Assembly (NCBI GenBank): GCA_944472135.2
Contig: OX235265.1
Coordinates: 90,552,984-90,616,983, forward strand
Direction of reading: 5' to 3'
DNA from: Trichobilharzia regenti
Lineage: Eukaryota > Platyhelminthes > Trematoda > Strigeidida > Schistosomatidae
Length of the DNA: 64,000 nt
This document shows positions 22,020-32,704 of the stretch, piece after piece. A program made the translations under genes and the position numbers. The notes under the pieces are model-generated. The model was not told where the DNA came from, made no database searches, and saw nothing but the letters and a program-made list of their open reading frames with translations. The stretch's first letter is position 1; each line of letters starts with the position of its first letter.

Positions 22020-22560
22020 AATGGACATACATAAAAACAAGAAACTCAAAAAGAATCATGAAAGAGACAACAGAAGAAGAAGTAAGCAGAAGCAAGCAAG
22101 CAAAGAAAACCGTAACCCATTTAAAGAAACACGAAATAACCGACACATATGTATGTATGTGAATGTATCATCAGTTAGTTGGTCAATGGAGAGAGAGGAA
22201 GAGAAAAAAAAGCTGTTTCCTTAATGACATTTTTCCTCGAAACTAAGTTTTTCTTAATTATTATCATAATAACTAATTATTATTTGTGTTAACCTACGCG
22301 CAACCTGTCAACGAGTTCGACGTGTAGATTTTCACGTGTTTCTATGTCATGGAGTACGTCAGTGCGTGTATGTGTGTGTGTGTTAGTGTCAGCGTGTTTT
22401 GTATCAGTATCTTGGGTATTATATTTTCTTTCAGATAGCTATTGACTTTTTTCGTCTTCTTCGCGTTGTTCTTCTTTTTTTTTTAACCAACTTGCCTTCA
22501 TATATATATTGTTTTCACTTCTGTTCTTTGAGAAAATCTAAATGTCGATAAGGAAAGATG
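22020..22560. other. No gene recognised
   Basis: Purine-rich then AT-rich sequence with a GT run near 22370. Nothing recognised. Confidence 0.45.
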
Positions 22561-22567
22561 GAAAGAT

Positions 22568-22765
22568 CAGATCGAATGTGCTTCGGTGGCACAGTGATTA
22601 GGACTCTCGCCGACCATGCACACAGTCCGAGGTTCGATCCCCTGCCAACGCACACATGATATCTATGGTCGGCCTGCAAAATTTGGGCTACCGATATCAA
22701 TGCTGAAAATTCCATACTTGTACCAAAAATACAGTGTGGAATCAAGCTGTAAATAAAAAAAGGTA
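22568..22765 (+). repeat. SINE family 3 (LINE-tailed)
   Basis: Head GGTGGCACAGTGATTAGGAC, B box GGTTCGATCCC, TGATATCTATGGTCGGCCTG, tail GCTGAAAATTCCATACTTGT and GTGTGGAATCAAGCTG, then A-rich end. Confidence 0.85.
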
Positions 22766-22804
22766 AAAAATCAATTAGGCCAGTCAGTATACAGTCTATC
22801 CAAG

Positions 22805-22972
22805 TGTGACCCAAATGGCCTAGTGGATAACACTTTCGCGTCTGAAACTATGGGTACTGGGTTCCAGCCTTAGTGGGAGCATCATCACTCCCTGCTGAAT
22901 GAGCCCCAAATAGAACTAAATGCGCATCCTGGATTCTACTGCTAGTCACCATCCACCAACTAACTTATCCAA
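22805..22972 (+). repeat. Sm-alpha-like SINE, decayed
   Basis: Head CCCAAATGGCCTAGTGGATA, B box GGGTTCCAGCC, ribozyme remnant CTGAATGAGCCCC and ATAGAACTAAATGCGC. GAAA has become CTAAA and the 5' stem I strand is lost, so it should be inactive. Confidence 0.75.
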
Positions 22973-23004
22973 GTATTGATTCGGAGAGATTTGACTGGTT
23001 ACAC

Positions 23005-23260
23005 AATTTCATTATGAGTTGATAACGGTTAGAGGACCACTCTAAACTACCAGAGAGTACTTGACAGCCATTTTGTCCTAATGCAGGGCTCTTCAGGCGT
23101 ATACATCAACGGCAAGTGTTCGAAACCTGGACCTTCTGGTAACGAGGTGAGCTGGTAGACCATAAAGCCACTGGGATGCTATCCAATGGCCAGCCCATTA
23201 GTTTGAACTTCTACTAATTCCATCAGATGACATCATTATGTTTCTCAGGTCCTCATCAAC
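23005..23260 (-). repeat. SINE family 2, decayed
   Basis: Has TTAGAGGACCACTCTAAACT, GAGTACTTGACAGCC, GGTAGACCATAAAGCCACTG. Core strands are mutated. Confidence 0.6.
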
Positions 23261-23522
23261 TGCACACAACCACCTGAAATTGCAGTCGTTAAAAAAGAAT
23301 GACAGTAACAGAGTTCAGTATTTAAATGGTAGTAGAGAAAATATTATAAAATTATTGCATCTGAAATATAAGCATTACAATACTTCTTAGCATATGTTTC
23401 TATCGATTTATATACCATTCAATATAGAAAAATAGGGGGATGAGGAGAAGACAGAAAACAGAAAAAATCTAATAAACATTGTTAGTTTGTAAGTTCACAT
23501 AGCAAATCAAGAATGTAATAGT

Positions 23523-23850
23523 TCACACACCCTCTCTCTCTCTCTGTATGCATAAGTTTGGTTTGAAAGGCTTGATTTCAACTGCTACAGAAAATTGCAG
23601 GAAATTCGTCGTCCTATGTATGTTTACTTCTTTGAAGTATTTGAAAAAACCTCCATGAAAACGACTCTTATCCACAAGGTGTCTGATAATTGTACTTTGA
23701 GAATATCTCTTTCCTATTTTGGCATAAATTTCTTGAAAAATATGCTCTGAAAACCGGAAAGAAGCCTCTTTTTTCTGTCCTTTCAATGGACTTACTCATG
23801 CAACCGCACGTATAGTGATACACGTAGTCGGAAATGACATCATCAAGGTA
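23523..23850 (-). pseudogene. PLE endonuclease end, degenerate
   Basis: The minus frame reads YSQSTIIRHLVDKSRFHGGF, FKEVNIHRTTNFL and the end AVEIKPFKPNLCIQRE, as in the last part of PLE GIY-YIG domains (xHLVxxGH, then IKxxKPxLCIQ). No catalytic core is present. The flanks 23260-23520 and 23850-24160 hold nothing recognised. Confidence 0.6.
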
Positions 23851-24164
23851 CTTATTCAGTTTGGATTGGCTTCTGTCTTCTGCTATCTCCCTTCTCTTTT
23901 TCTATTCTGAAAGCGTATGATAAATTGATTGAAACTTAAAGAAAAGGTGATAATGCTTATATTTTAAAATGCGTTAATTTTATAATACATTTTCTCTATT
24001 ATGACCATTCAAACACCGAAGTAAATATTATCGTCACTCTCTTATGATGATTGTAATCTCAGGTGGTTTGCAGCAGCTGATGAGGACCTGCAAAACAGAA
24101 TGATATCAGTTTTTACTGCAGCAATTTGATCTTTCTTTCGTTATCGGCATTTAAAACTATCATG

Positions 24165-24300
24165 AGCTGACATGAGTTAGAGAACCACTGGAAAACCTGG
24201 GAGTACTGTACAGCTGTTTCCTCCTAGTTTAGGGCTCTTCAGTAGTACGCACCCCGGGGTTCGAACCCAGGACCTTCTGGTTACAAGGCGAACTCACTAG
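24165..24300 (-). repeat. SINE family 2, inverted member of a pair
   Basis: GAGCTGACATGAGTTAGAGA, GTACTGTACAGCTGTTTCC, B box GGGTTCGAACCC; cut at the A box side. Followed directly by a full plus-strand unit. Confidence 0.8.
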
Positions 24301-24302
24301 TG

Positions 24303-24655
24303 ACCGGCCCTGTTCAGGCAGTTAACCTGGGGTTCTAGTGGGAAGCCGTGACCAGTAGGGCACAGCAGGTGGAACATAAGGCAGTAACTCAGTCATCGAA
24401 GAAGACATTGCGAAATGGTCGCGCTATGTCGTGAATTCACAGAAGGTAGAATTCAAGGACCATTGGAACGGGTCCCAGTGGCTCAATGGTCTACGAGCTC
24501 GCCTTGTAACCAGAAGATCCTGGATTCGAAGCCCACAGTGTGGGCGCGTACTGCTGAAGAGTCCCAAACAAGGATGGAGGAAACAGCTGTCCAGTACTCC
24601 GGTGCTGGTTTTCCAGTGGTTCTCTAACTGACGTCAGCTCATGACGAAATCCTCC
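24303..24655 (+). repeat. SINE family 2, full length
   Basis: 5' module GGCAGTTAACCTGGGGTTCT, head TGGCTCAATGGTCTACGAGC, B-box region GGATTCGAAGCCC (one base off consensus), CTGAAGAGTCCC, GGAAACAGCTGTCCAGTACT, end TCATGACGAAATCC. Stem II of the hammerhead-like part is altered (AAGGATGGAG), as in the 46.0 kb copy. Confidence 0.85.
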
Positions 24656-24716
24656 ATGCAATCCAGCGAAATTATTACAAAACCAATGCTTGAAAGTTTA
24701 AAACTATGCAGATTCT

Positions 24717-24740
24717 TTTTTTTTTTTTTTTTTTTTTTTC
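24717..24740 (+). repeat. poly(T) tract
   Basis: A run of T with one C. It may be a poly(A) end on the minus strand, but no element adjoining it was recognised. Confidence 0.8.
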
Positions 24741-26265
24741 TTTTTTTCATTTGGGGACGCGGCACCACCGACGCACTTGCTAGATACTTAGACGAACTGA
24801 TAATACCTTAAACTTAATGCAAAATTGCCGAATTATAGAGTTTAAATTGATGTTTCACTACAATCTTCTTTGAAAATTGAAATTATTATTCAGAAAAGCT
24901 TGGGTTATAAGCTTGGTCCAAAACCAGTGGTATTTAAATTACTTATATCTGTATTGACAAAAAGCTGAACGAATGTTTATTTTTTTGTAAACACTCAAAA
25001 ACCCATTTCGCTTTACATTCATAAAAGTAAAACTGTTGGTGTCCGTAAACTGAGACACAAAATGACTTATACTGTAGCTATGCGTTATCTATCATTCTCC
25101 AGGTGACTGATTATCATTGCTCAGTTAAATGACAAGTTACCTAACTGTGTCACTTTTATATGCATATACAAATTTACCTACTGGTATAGAGAATATTGGA
25201 AATCTTAGCGAAAGTATTAGAGGGCAATTCGCTTTGTAATCGGGAGAAGACCAAATGCAGTCAACCCAGAGAGACAGAGAGAGGAGAGAGAGCAGCAGTC
25301 ACATTTCTTGGACAATAGTCATTAAATGGACAGAAAAATCATCTTTATGACTGCCAGCCGTATTCCATCAAACTCTTTGAATGAATGTCAGACTGATGTT
25401 GTATAAGTAGCTAGACGTGTTTGAAGTTTTCCTATGTTTTTTATTCCTATCTCTTTTAAGTGGAACTCAGGGTTTCAGACTTCAGCTTTGAAGTGTCTTC
25501 AGAGGTTGATCTGTAAGCCTATGTCAAACATCTTTTGTCTCAGTATAGCTTGCTACCGGACAGACGAGGCTTATGAGTGCGTCTGCCAGGGACCCTTTGT
25601 GAAACTAGGAAGAATAACCCTAATCTGAGATGAAAAGATGCTACACGCTTGTCTCTTCTTTAGCTTACGAAAACATGAATAAATAAATCAGTCAACGAAA
25701 TTCTTTACAGTACTTATCATATCGATTTTAAACTGTGATTATGTTACCTCTGTTCCAACAGAAGACAAGGGCCAGGCAATAGGTCGTTTATTAAAGAAAT
25801 CAACACATATTTATAGATTTTCAATTACATTATTATAGATTATTGTTAGCAGAAAAACACAGTCTTCTGATTGGTTGTTTCTCTTTGAAAGTTAGCCTTT
25901 CATCTCTTTGTGGTTGTTTCTTGAATCTCAGATCATCTTTATGCTCTTTATCTTTATCCTCCTTCGAAAAGCCTGCTGTGGTTGGTTGTTGAATCAGTCT
26001 TTGTTCATATTTTTTTTTACGCGACCGCTATAGGGGCGTAAACACTGACGTAAATTACTGTCTACCGATATTTGGCTAGCAGCCAGCTCTCACCACACCT
26101 CTTCATCATCAGTATTTACGTTGCTTCTAATTTTGTGATATCTTGATGCATTTTAATTGCTTAAACGCTTCTGTTGTCATGATGTCTTCATAATTCTGAT
26201 CACCATTTGTGTCGACTATTTATAATCTATATTACTAGTATCACTTTTATAATTGGAAAGAAAAT
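24740..26265. other. No gene recognised; small RTE tail scrap
   Basis: Mostly unique AT-rich sequence. At 25440-25500, TTTTAAGTGGAACTCAGGGT, then TTCAGCTTTGAAGTGTCTT resembles the minus-strand RTE 3' tail. GAGAGAC/GAGAGAG purine run near 25270-25290. Confidence 0.4.
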
Positions 26266-26640
26266 TCTGCATTAATCACTGACCTCGTCTTCCCAACTCA
26301 TATCATTTATAGGTACAAGGTTTTCTTTCTTTCTTTTCCTTTTCTCTCTCTCTTTTTCTTTCTCTGTTATGTGTTGCTTTGTTTCTTTCTTCCGCTTACG
26401 CCAGTAAATATGCAAGGGTATCTACTTTTGTAACACCTTCAAACACTCTGTTCAGTTTTGGCTTTACTACCGACATGCTAATATGTTATTGTCAAAACTA
26501 ACCGAGATCACCCATAATCTGTGTAGAATTTTCTTTATTGATAATGTACTAACTGAATGCAATATTCTGTAGTAAAATGCTGAGAATTCCATTCTGTATT
26601 CGCAAATACTGTTTTGTAATAAAGCATATAATTATTATTA
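26265..26640 (+). repeat. CR1-like LINE 3' UTR fragment
   Basis: Aligns by eye with the reverse complement of 37580-37990 (shared: AACACCTTCAAACACTCTGTT, CCGACATGCTAATATGTT, CTGAGAATTCCATTCTGTAT), ending TAATAAAGC and ATTATTATT. No coding part is kept. Confidence 0.75.
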
Positions 26641-26644
26641 TTTG

Positions 26645-26770
26645 CGTAATATTATTCTTCCCATGAGTTCTTAGTGGAACGTACGGAGTGAAAAGCACAT
26701 CTTCAACTACACTCTTTCCTCTGCAGTCCAACTTATCCTTATGATTTCGTCTCTATTCTGTGAAGAAATC
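26645..26770 (-). repeat. RTE 3' tail scrap
   Basis: TTCCCATGAGTTCTTAGTGG, AACGTACGG and CTTTCCTCTGCAGTCCAAC, similar to 19575-19640. It adjoins the LINE tail. Confidence 0.5.
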
Positions 26771-27455
26771 AGAGTGTGGTAATAGTGATAGTAGTAGATG
26801 ATTGTTAAGTGAGATAGTTTCTTCTCTTTCTCTATGTTTATCATGTGACTTTTATCGTTTGATTGCTTTTCATTTGCTAACCTAATTTCACTATCTTAAA
26901 ATGTTCAGTACCTTCAGCTGAACTGTGTGTGCGTGTGAATATAATTTCCAACCCTGGATATATGTAGGTAGAATAATTATATAACATAAAGTGGAATCAA
27001 ATACAAAATGTGTTTGTTTCCCTGGATGCAAACAAAACGCTGAATCGAAAATCTTTACGAGTTGAAAAATACAAACAGAACAAAACAAACACAAGCAAAA
27101 AGAAATCACTGACAAGCGTCAGTGTGCGCACGTGTAAACATCTATTTGTTTGTATGCATCAAATTATACAAGGTTTCACACAATGAAGAAAATCATTTAC
27201 AGTCAGTCTTATCGGCAGTTTTGAGGGAATGTATAAAAAGTGTGGATTTGAATTTATTATTATTATTATTAGTAGTAGTACTATTATTAATGCAGTCACT
27301 CTGTTGAAAGTGTGAAACGTGACAAGAGGAAGAATAAACAGAAAGTCGGGTCGTACAAAATGTTTACACACTGTACATAATCCTCAGTGTGATTGTTGGC
27401 ATCACTTTTTCTCTTCATACAGGATTTTCAAGTCAATTAGCAGTCAAAATTTCAT
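26770..27455. other. No gene recognised
   Basis: AT-rich with a TTA repeat at 27250-27275. Opposing frames across it are low complexity. Confidence 0.45.
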
Positions 27456-27790
27456 CTTGAGATGACATCGGTTAGAGAATGATTGGAAAACCATCTGGTA
27501 GTGCTGGACACTGTTTCGTCAGCCTAATTTGCGACTCTTTATCAGTAGGCGACCACCACCGCCGCCAGGGTTCGAACCCAGTGAAGGTAGTAGACCGAAC
27601 AGCCACTGGGATTTTATTCCATGACCAGCGCATGAATTCAAACTTCTAATAATTTGTGAATTTTTTTTAGCGCGGCCATCAGCCAGTGTCATCGATGGCT
27701 AGTATTTTTCATCACTTCCCGAGTGAGTGAACCTCACTCACTACTTCTCACTAGAACTCTAGGCAACTTTGTCCTGAAGCCGTTCACTGG
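27455..27790 (-). repeat. SINE family 2, decayed full-length
   Basis: GAGATGACATCGGTTAGAGA, GTGCTGGACACTGTTTCG, B box GGGTTCGAACCC, then the 5' part to CTCACTAGAACTCTAGGCAAC. Stretch 27790-28197 shows nothing recognised. Confidence 0.65.
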
Positions 27791-28211
27791 CAAGCATCAG
27801 AATAATTCCCAATAGTTAGTTTGAAATAATTCAAATCTCTATTGACTAACTTGTGAAGATAGATATATTTGTCTAAATCAGCAAGAATCCCACGTTTAGA
27901 AATAAAAAAATCTCTAGTAATCTTAGGTGAAATATTCAGTCAGCTGAATAATGGATTAAAATTTCCTATTATTCATTTGAAGAGGCTGGGTCTAATGAAC
28001 AAGTGACTGGCTGGAGATATCGGGTTCTGAAGAATCAATGGATGGACACTATTGGTGATATGGTTGAATGCCTCAGGTGTATTTACTCTGTGTGTTTCTA
28101 CGTCCATTAAACCCTCATCGTTTTTTTTTCAATGTTATTATCCTTTTTCTCTGTTATTTAAACATAACAATTCCTTAGGGTTTGCAGATGTTGCTTGCTA
28201 ATGTTGATTCT

Positions 28212-28515
28212 AATATATTAAATATTTCCATAGTAAAATTTAGAACAAGACATTTAAGCGAACAATATTGTTTTCAATTAGATCTCATCAGGCTTAACTC
28301 TAATACATATATAAGTTTACAAATAAAAATTCAAATATAAACCAATCATGGTGTTTTGTCTATAGGATAATACTTAAAACAATTAGTCCCTTTGATAAAT
28401 TTGAACAAGGCATTAAGAAGACAAATTTCGCGAGATTATATCATTTCGTAGTTTCTTTACAACCGCTTTACAACTAACATGGTTAACAATGATAAAATAA
28501 AGATCATGAAAATTA
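28212..28515 (-). repeat. PLE pseudo-LTR with hammerhead, sense arm of the composite
   Basis: Inverted partner of 29120-29381 over roughly 250 bases with high identity. Both arms carry a hammerhead. CTAATGTTGATTCT flanks the composite at 28198-28211 and 29382-29395, a 14-bp target duplication. Confidence 0.88.
28254..28297 (-). ncRNA. Hammerhead ribozyme in PLE pseudo-LTR
   Basis: Minus strand: stem I TTAAGC/GCTTAA (six pairs), CTGATGA, a short stem II GAT(CTA)ATT, GAAA, stem III AACAAT/ATTGTT, and a cleavable C before GCTTAA. All invariant core bases are present. Confidence 0.85.
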
Positions 28516-28546
28516 CAATACTAATGACCAATCATATTAAGATAGG

Positions 28547-29031
28547 TCATGCAGTCCAGGGTAGGCGAAGATTGAAGTCTATTGTTTTTTGTACACACAG
28601 TTTAGGCTGTATGTGATTAATCCAAAGTGCTTCCATCACCTTCAATAACCTTGAATTAGAGTTATGTGAAATAATTGTGAAACAGTCATTAATATTGATT
28701 TTGTGACCAGACATTAATAAGTGTTTTGCAATGGATGATGCTGGATTTCTATTCAGATTAATAATCGCGTTGGGATTTTCGATATGATTTACTAGCCATT
28801 TTGGAATATGTTCTTTTCGACGACATTGGAACATTCTGTTAGTTCTACCTATATAGGTGTCACCGCAGCTGCAGGTGAACTTGTAGATACAGTTTGAAGT
28901 AGGTCCACAGAATTTCGTCCTTTAATCGTAGGAACAGGGATCGAAAATGTTCGGCAAGTGAGAAAAAGAGATGTGGTGGCGTAGAATGTGCGTTTGATGG
29001 CTGATCGTAGTCTTTGAGTTGTCAACTGCAT
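28547..29031 (-). pseudogene. PLE GIY-YIG endonuclease, 5'-truncated
   Basis: The minus strand reads LRSAIKRTFYATTSLFLTCR, then after a frame change SNCIYKFTCSCGDTYIGRTN (intact GIY-YIG core), RRKEHIPKWLVNHIENP, SSIAKHLLMSGHKINI, and MEALWINHIQPKLCVQK. There are only two frames, so the copy is fairly young. The RT is missing; the truncated 5' side abuts the inverted pseudo-LTR at 29120. It belongs to the same lineage as the 44.6 kb solo pseudo-LTR. Confidence 0.85.
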
Positions 29032-29119
29032 AATCTGGTCGGCCTTGAATGGTAGATTAATAAAGATGGCTTTCTTTGGTACAGAAGCTGTGTATTCGAG
29101 ATGTGGTTTTTCTTTTCAT

Positions 29120-29381
29120 GAACTTTATTTTATCATTGTTAACCATGTTAGTTGTAAAGCGGTTGTAAAGAAACTACGAAATGATATAATCTCGCGAAAT
29201 TTGTCTTCTTAATGCCTTGTTCAAATTTATCAAAGGGACTAATTGTTTTAAGTATTATCCTATAGACAAAACACCATGATTGGTTTATATTTGAATTTTT
29301 ATTTGTAAACTTATATATGTATTAGAGTTAAGCCTGATGAGATCTAATTGAAAACATTATTGTTTGCTTAAATGTGTTGTT
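29120..29381 (+). repeat. PLE pseudo-LTR with hammerhead, inverted arm
   Basis: Inverted partner of 28212-28515. Its hammerhead (29328-29371, plus) keeps stem I TTAAGC/GCTTAA, CTGATGA and GAAA; stem III is AACA/TGTT and the cleavage base is T. Confidence 0.88.
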
Positions 29382-29394
29382 CTAATGTTGATTC

Positions 29395-29690
29395 TCTCCT
29401 ACCATTTTGAATAAACAAACTTTCGAAAATTTGAACATACTTAAGAAGCGCACATTATGCTATATAAAAAGGAAAAGTTGATTCCTTCGAATATAGTTAT
29501 ATGAAAACGTTAAAATAAAATGATAATAAAGGCATGTTGTGTCTATCAGATGATAAAGGTCTAATCAGCGAATTATACTGACTGGGAAAATAGGAGAAAC
29601 AACGAGGTAATGAAAACTACTAATCCTTTATGCAAATGAAATACTAAATTTTCAATAGTTTGGTTTGTAAGGATTAGTTTTATTTGTACG
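29395..29690. other. No gene recognised
   Basis: AT-rich, nothing recognised. Confidence 0.4.
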
Positions 29691-29692
29691 AG

Positions 29693-30022
29693 TTGATCAC
29701 AGATTGATATCAGTTAGAGAACCATTGAAAACCAGCGACAGGGAGTACTGTACAGCTGTTTCATTCTAGTTTGAGAATTATCGGCAGAACGCACCCACCA
29801 CAGGGGGGGGGTTCGAACTGAGGACCTCCCGGTTACCAGACAGGCTCAGTGGCTGAATGGTATACGAGCTCCCCTTGTAGCCTGAATGTCCTGGGTTCAA
29901 ACCCCCCTGTGGTGGGTGCATTCTGCCGATAATTCTCAAACTAGAATGAAACAGCTGTACAGTACTTCCTGTCGCTGGTTTTCAATGGTCCTCTAACTGA
30001 TATCAGTCCATGATCAACTCGT
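29693..30022. repeat. SINE family 2 head-to-head palindrome
   Basis: A minus-strand unit (29693-29840) and a plus-strand unit (29850-30022) form a near-perfect inverted repeat of about 140 bases per arm, sharing even private changes (for example GATAATTCTC and GAATGAAACAGCTGTACAG). G9 at 29812-29820 lies near the centre. The hammerhead core is changed (CCGATAA), though GAAA remains. Confidence 0.85.
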
Positions 30023-30465
30023 AAAAACTAAATTTTCAAATATTTGGTTCAAACAGAGAGATTAAAATAATTTGAAATAATACAGAAGATTTTTTTAGCT
30101 CAAGTGAACGATTTTGATGTGTTTGCAGTTTCTGAGCTGAGTGCTTCAGTTGTGAAGCTTTTAGCTGGTCATGTTGCTGGAATTCTCCATGAATGATATA
30201 ATTATTTCTCCTTTAGGAAGTTTTATCATGATTTGTCGTTAGGGTGCACCAGTACTGATCGTTTTTATTGACTTGGAATCCAACCTTTTTGTGCTACTTA
30301 GCTTATTTTTTATGACTGATGAATTTCTTATAAAGTAATATGTCTGCTAATAGAGGATTTGTTTGAGTACTCAGCTTCTAAGAATTGCCAGGCCTCCATT
30401 AATGTTTCCCCTGCTTAAAACGTCTACATTTTTCCATGAAAATTAGTGTTCATATAATAGTCCAC
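30022..30465. other. No gene recognised
   Basis: Unique-looking sequence; no motif in its frames. Confidence 0.4.
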
Positions 30466-30467
30466 AT

Positions 30468-30824
30468 TCAGCGATATGTAAGCATAAATGTCATGTTTTC
30501 TGACGTGTTTTCTGTTTTATTCCTTTGCTTTCCCAGTGGAAAATATGGCGTCAAGCTAAAGCTTTGAAGTTTCGGTAGCCTAGCGGCGCTAGTCTCCCTC
30601 CTAAGCTCTCCTTCATTGCCTAGCTTATTACCAGTTACGTGAGGTTTGGGAGTGCGTTGACCAGAGGTCAAACATTCGAACACCTGATTGTTTCCGCATT
30701 GGGAGTTGAAAGATACGTCCACTTCGAACAGTATAATGTTTGTCACACTGTTCATGGAATTTAATTTATTCATGGTGTTGATCTCTTCTTTTATGGCTTT
30801 TAGATGGGTCTTTTGATTGGACAC
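30468..30824 (-). CDS. Orphan ORF, 118 codons, unknown
   Basis: An open frame with no family I recognise: it begins MSNQKTHLKAIKEEINTMNK, with LFEVDVSFNSQCGNNQVFEC in the middle and a basic C-terminus. No signal peptide or membrane segment is visible. Its first codons overlap the end of a SINE family 4 unit (30818 onward), which argues against an old host exon. It may be chance or a remnant of an unlisted element. Included because of its length and non-repetitive composition. Confidence 0.15.
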   Translation of the reverse strand: MSNQKTHLKAIKEEINTMNKLNSMNSVTNIILFEVDVSFNSQCGNNQVFECLTSGQRTPKPHVTGNKLGNEGELRRETSAARLPKLQSFSLTPYFPLGKQRNKTENTSENMTFMLTYR

Positions 30825-31010
30825 TAGTAACTAGTGTGATATGTCTAGTCCTTTCTTTGGTGCAGACTGAATTCTATCAGTCAGTTTTGTAATGTGGCCA
30901 CCATTCTAGGTAGCTCGCTAGCCATCACGATGAACATTGATTTGATGGTGTTAAATAGTTGTGGGCAATCACAGGAAGCCTTGTACCTAGGTTTCGTGCT
31001 AGTTGATAGT
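30818..31010 (-). repeat. SINE family 4, inverted member of a pair
   Basis: On the plus strand: TTTCTTTGGTGCAGACTGAA, ATTCTATCAGTC, then CCTTGTACCTAGGTTTCGTG. The tRNA-like head is missing; the pair is fused at its centre. Confidence 0.78.
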
Positions 31011-31012
31011 CA

Positions 31013-31210
31013 TCACCAAAGCGAGCTCAGTGGTAACATCTCTGACTTCAGCACTGGGTGACGCAGGTTCGAATCTCAGAAGGGACATGAGTTCCTTCAA
31101 GATGGTTGCAGATACGCCTTGCTGATGAGTGCCAACTAGCAAGAAACCTAGGTCAAGCAAGGTTTCCTGTGGCCGATCGCCTCCAACTATTTAATATCAT
31201 CAGATGGGTA
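31013..31210 (+). repeat. SINE family 4 with hammerhead-like motif
   Basis: Head GCGAGCTCAGTGGTAAC, B box GGTTCGAATCTC, then the motif at 31115-31165: CTGATGA, GTGC/GCAA, GAAA, CCTAGG and a UC cleavage step, flanked by GCCTTG and CAAGG. It lies about 290 bases before the first ITPR exon of the window. Confidence 0.78.
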
Positions 31211-31495
31211 TTGTGCTCTGCATTAGACGACTGCACGAAGTGACTGTACCATATTGATTCCGAATGATTTTAATAATCCAACTTTTTCATTTCAGAAACA
31301 TTCTTTATGTGTGTTGTAGGGTGAATTTTCTTGTGGCTTCTAAAGAAACGCTTTCTTACTGATAATATGATTTGGTTCAGATATTTTCTGATAAAGTTAT
31401 TTCTAAAATTAAATGATTGTGGTTTTTTTTTCATTAGATATCAACTGTTTGTTATCATGTTTATTCCTATTACTTTCCTGTTATTTATATTTCAG

Positions 31496-31661
31496 GACAA
31501 TTCATTCATTTTTCGTACAATCTACGATTTATCTTTCTTTGTTATCGTGATTGTTATCATACTCAACTTGATATTTGGTGTTATTGTCGACACCTTTGCA
31601 GCACTTCGTCAAGAAAAACAAAATTCTGAAGAATTAAATAAAAATCATTGTTGTGTTTGTG
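31496..31661 (+). CDS. ITPR: IP3 receptor, exon with last pore helix and first half of zinc linker
   Basis: This exon encodes part of the inositol 1,4,5-trisphosphate receptor, the tetrameric calcium-release channel of the endoplasmic reticulum. The translation runs DNSFIFRTIYDLSFF, then the S6-type helix with ILNLIFGVIVDTFA, then the cytosolic start ALRQEKQ and CCVCG. This matches the conserved end of animal IP3 receptors, where the S6 helix lines the pore and CxxC is half of a zinc site in the linker domain. The acceptor is a pyrimidine-rich tract ending in TTTCAG (31490-31495). The donor is g|GTGAGT at 31662. The exon starts in phase 0 and ends one base into a Gly codon. Ryanodine receptors end differently, and RQEKQ plus the zinc linker favours the IP3 receptor. 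The exon carrying the selectivity filter should lie upstream but was not found. Confidence 0.93.
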
Positions 31662-32090
31662 GTGAGTAAATGTTTCTTTCTTTTTTTTTTTTAATGCAGT
31701 CCAATGTTCACTAGGAATTTTTTTTGGTTGTATGTTCTTTCTTAATTTAGTTTAATATGACATTTATTCAACGATCATTTTCAGTTTTTATCCTGGACAT
31801 AACTGGTATGAAGTGCAAACGTTGAAGAAGGTTTTTTCTTTCAATCTTATCCTTATTTTAGTGCCTATGGATTCAGTATGCTGAAAAAAATTAGTATAAT
31901 CAACACTGGTGGTTCATCTATCTGTGATAGTCGTCGGTTGAGATAATGACTAATAAGATGAGACAGATGCAGTTGATTTAAACCCCCCCCGAGGATCTCG
32001 TTCACCGCACATGTACAGCTTTCCAAAGACACACAATAAACAAGTTCTACTGAGATCTATGCTTTTGGTAATAAACTCGCCTAAGCATAA
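31662..32090. other. ITPR intron, start
   Basis: First part of the 10-kb intron; T-rich, with C8 at about 31983. No repeat was recognised. Confidence 0.5.
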
Positions 32091-32690
32091 GGTTGTTCGT
32101 TGGTTTGCGAAGAAGTTAGAACGATAGATGATTTATTTCATTTCACCGAAAGTGTGAACCGAATGAACGTTGCAGATAAGTTCATGAAGTCATTTGGTAT
32201 AACTGCCTTTTTCACATTGATTCCAATCAGATCATTTGTCAGCAGTCTGATCTCTCACTCTCAGATTTGTGTACCTTGGATGTACAATTCCAGTTTGATA
32301 ACAATCTTTGCCGATAAATACATGGTTTAGGTTTGGATAGTCCACTTAACCATGTTTAAGCAGATATACTTGTGTTTAATCTTGACGAAAAACTTGTTGT
32401 CGACATGTCGATGACACATTTGTAGTGTGTAACAATAAAAGTCATGCTTCTCACCTATTGAGATTATTCAACGACGCACATACCAATATTGAATTCACTA
32501 TGGAACATGAAAGTGACATTGCCATGCAACTCCAAGAAGATGATAGTCTTCAGAAGTCAATATGCCGAAAGCCTACATGGAAAGGCAATACCTACATTTT
32601 AATAGTTTTTTATCCAAAAAGTTATAAACGAGCATTAGTCAAGGCTCTGCCATAGAACTGAGAGACTGTGCTATACAGAGAAATTAAAGG
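32090..32690 (+). pseudogene. PLE RT C-terminal fragment
   Basis: Within the ITPR intron. Reads (with frame changes) VDDTF and VVCNNKSHASHLLRLFNDAH, then NIEFTMEHESD, SICRKPTWKGNTYI: the RT end after the catalytic xxDD motif, as in the 53.3 kb copy. Upstream, 32100-32330 is open but less clear. There is no endonuclease. Confidence 0.72.
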
Positions 32691-32704
32691 AAGAATTTAT
32701 GTTT

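Noticed and set aside
21958..22224. Overlapping frames on both strands
   Set aside because: They are driven by the AC microsatellite.
22568..22765. Hammerhead in SINE family 3
   Set aside because: CTGATAT and CTGAAAA words occur, but no CUGANGA/GAAA pair with a stem II.
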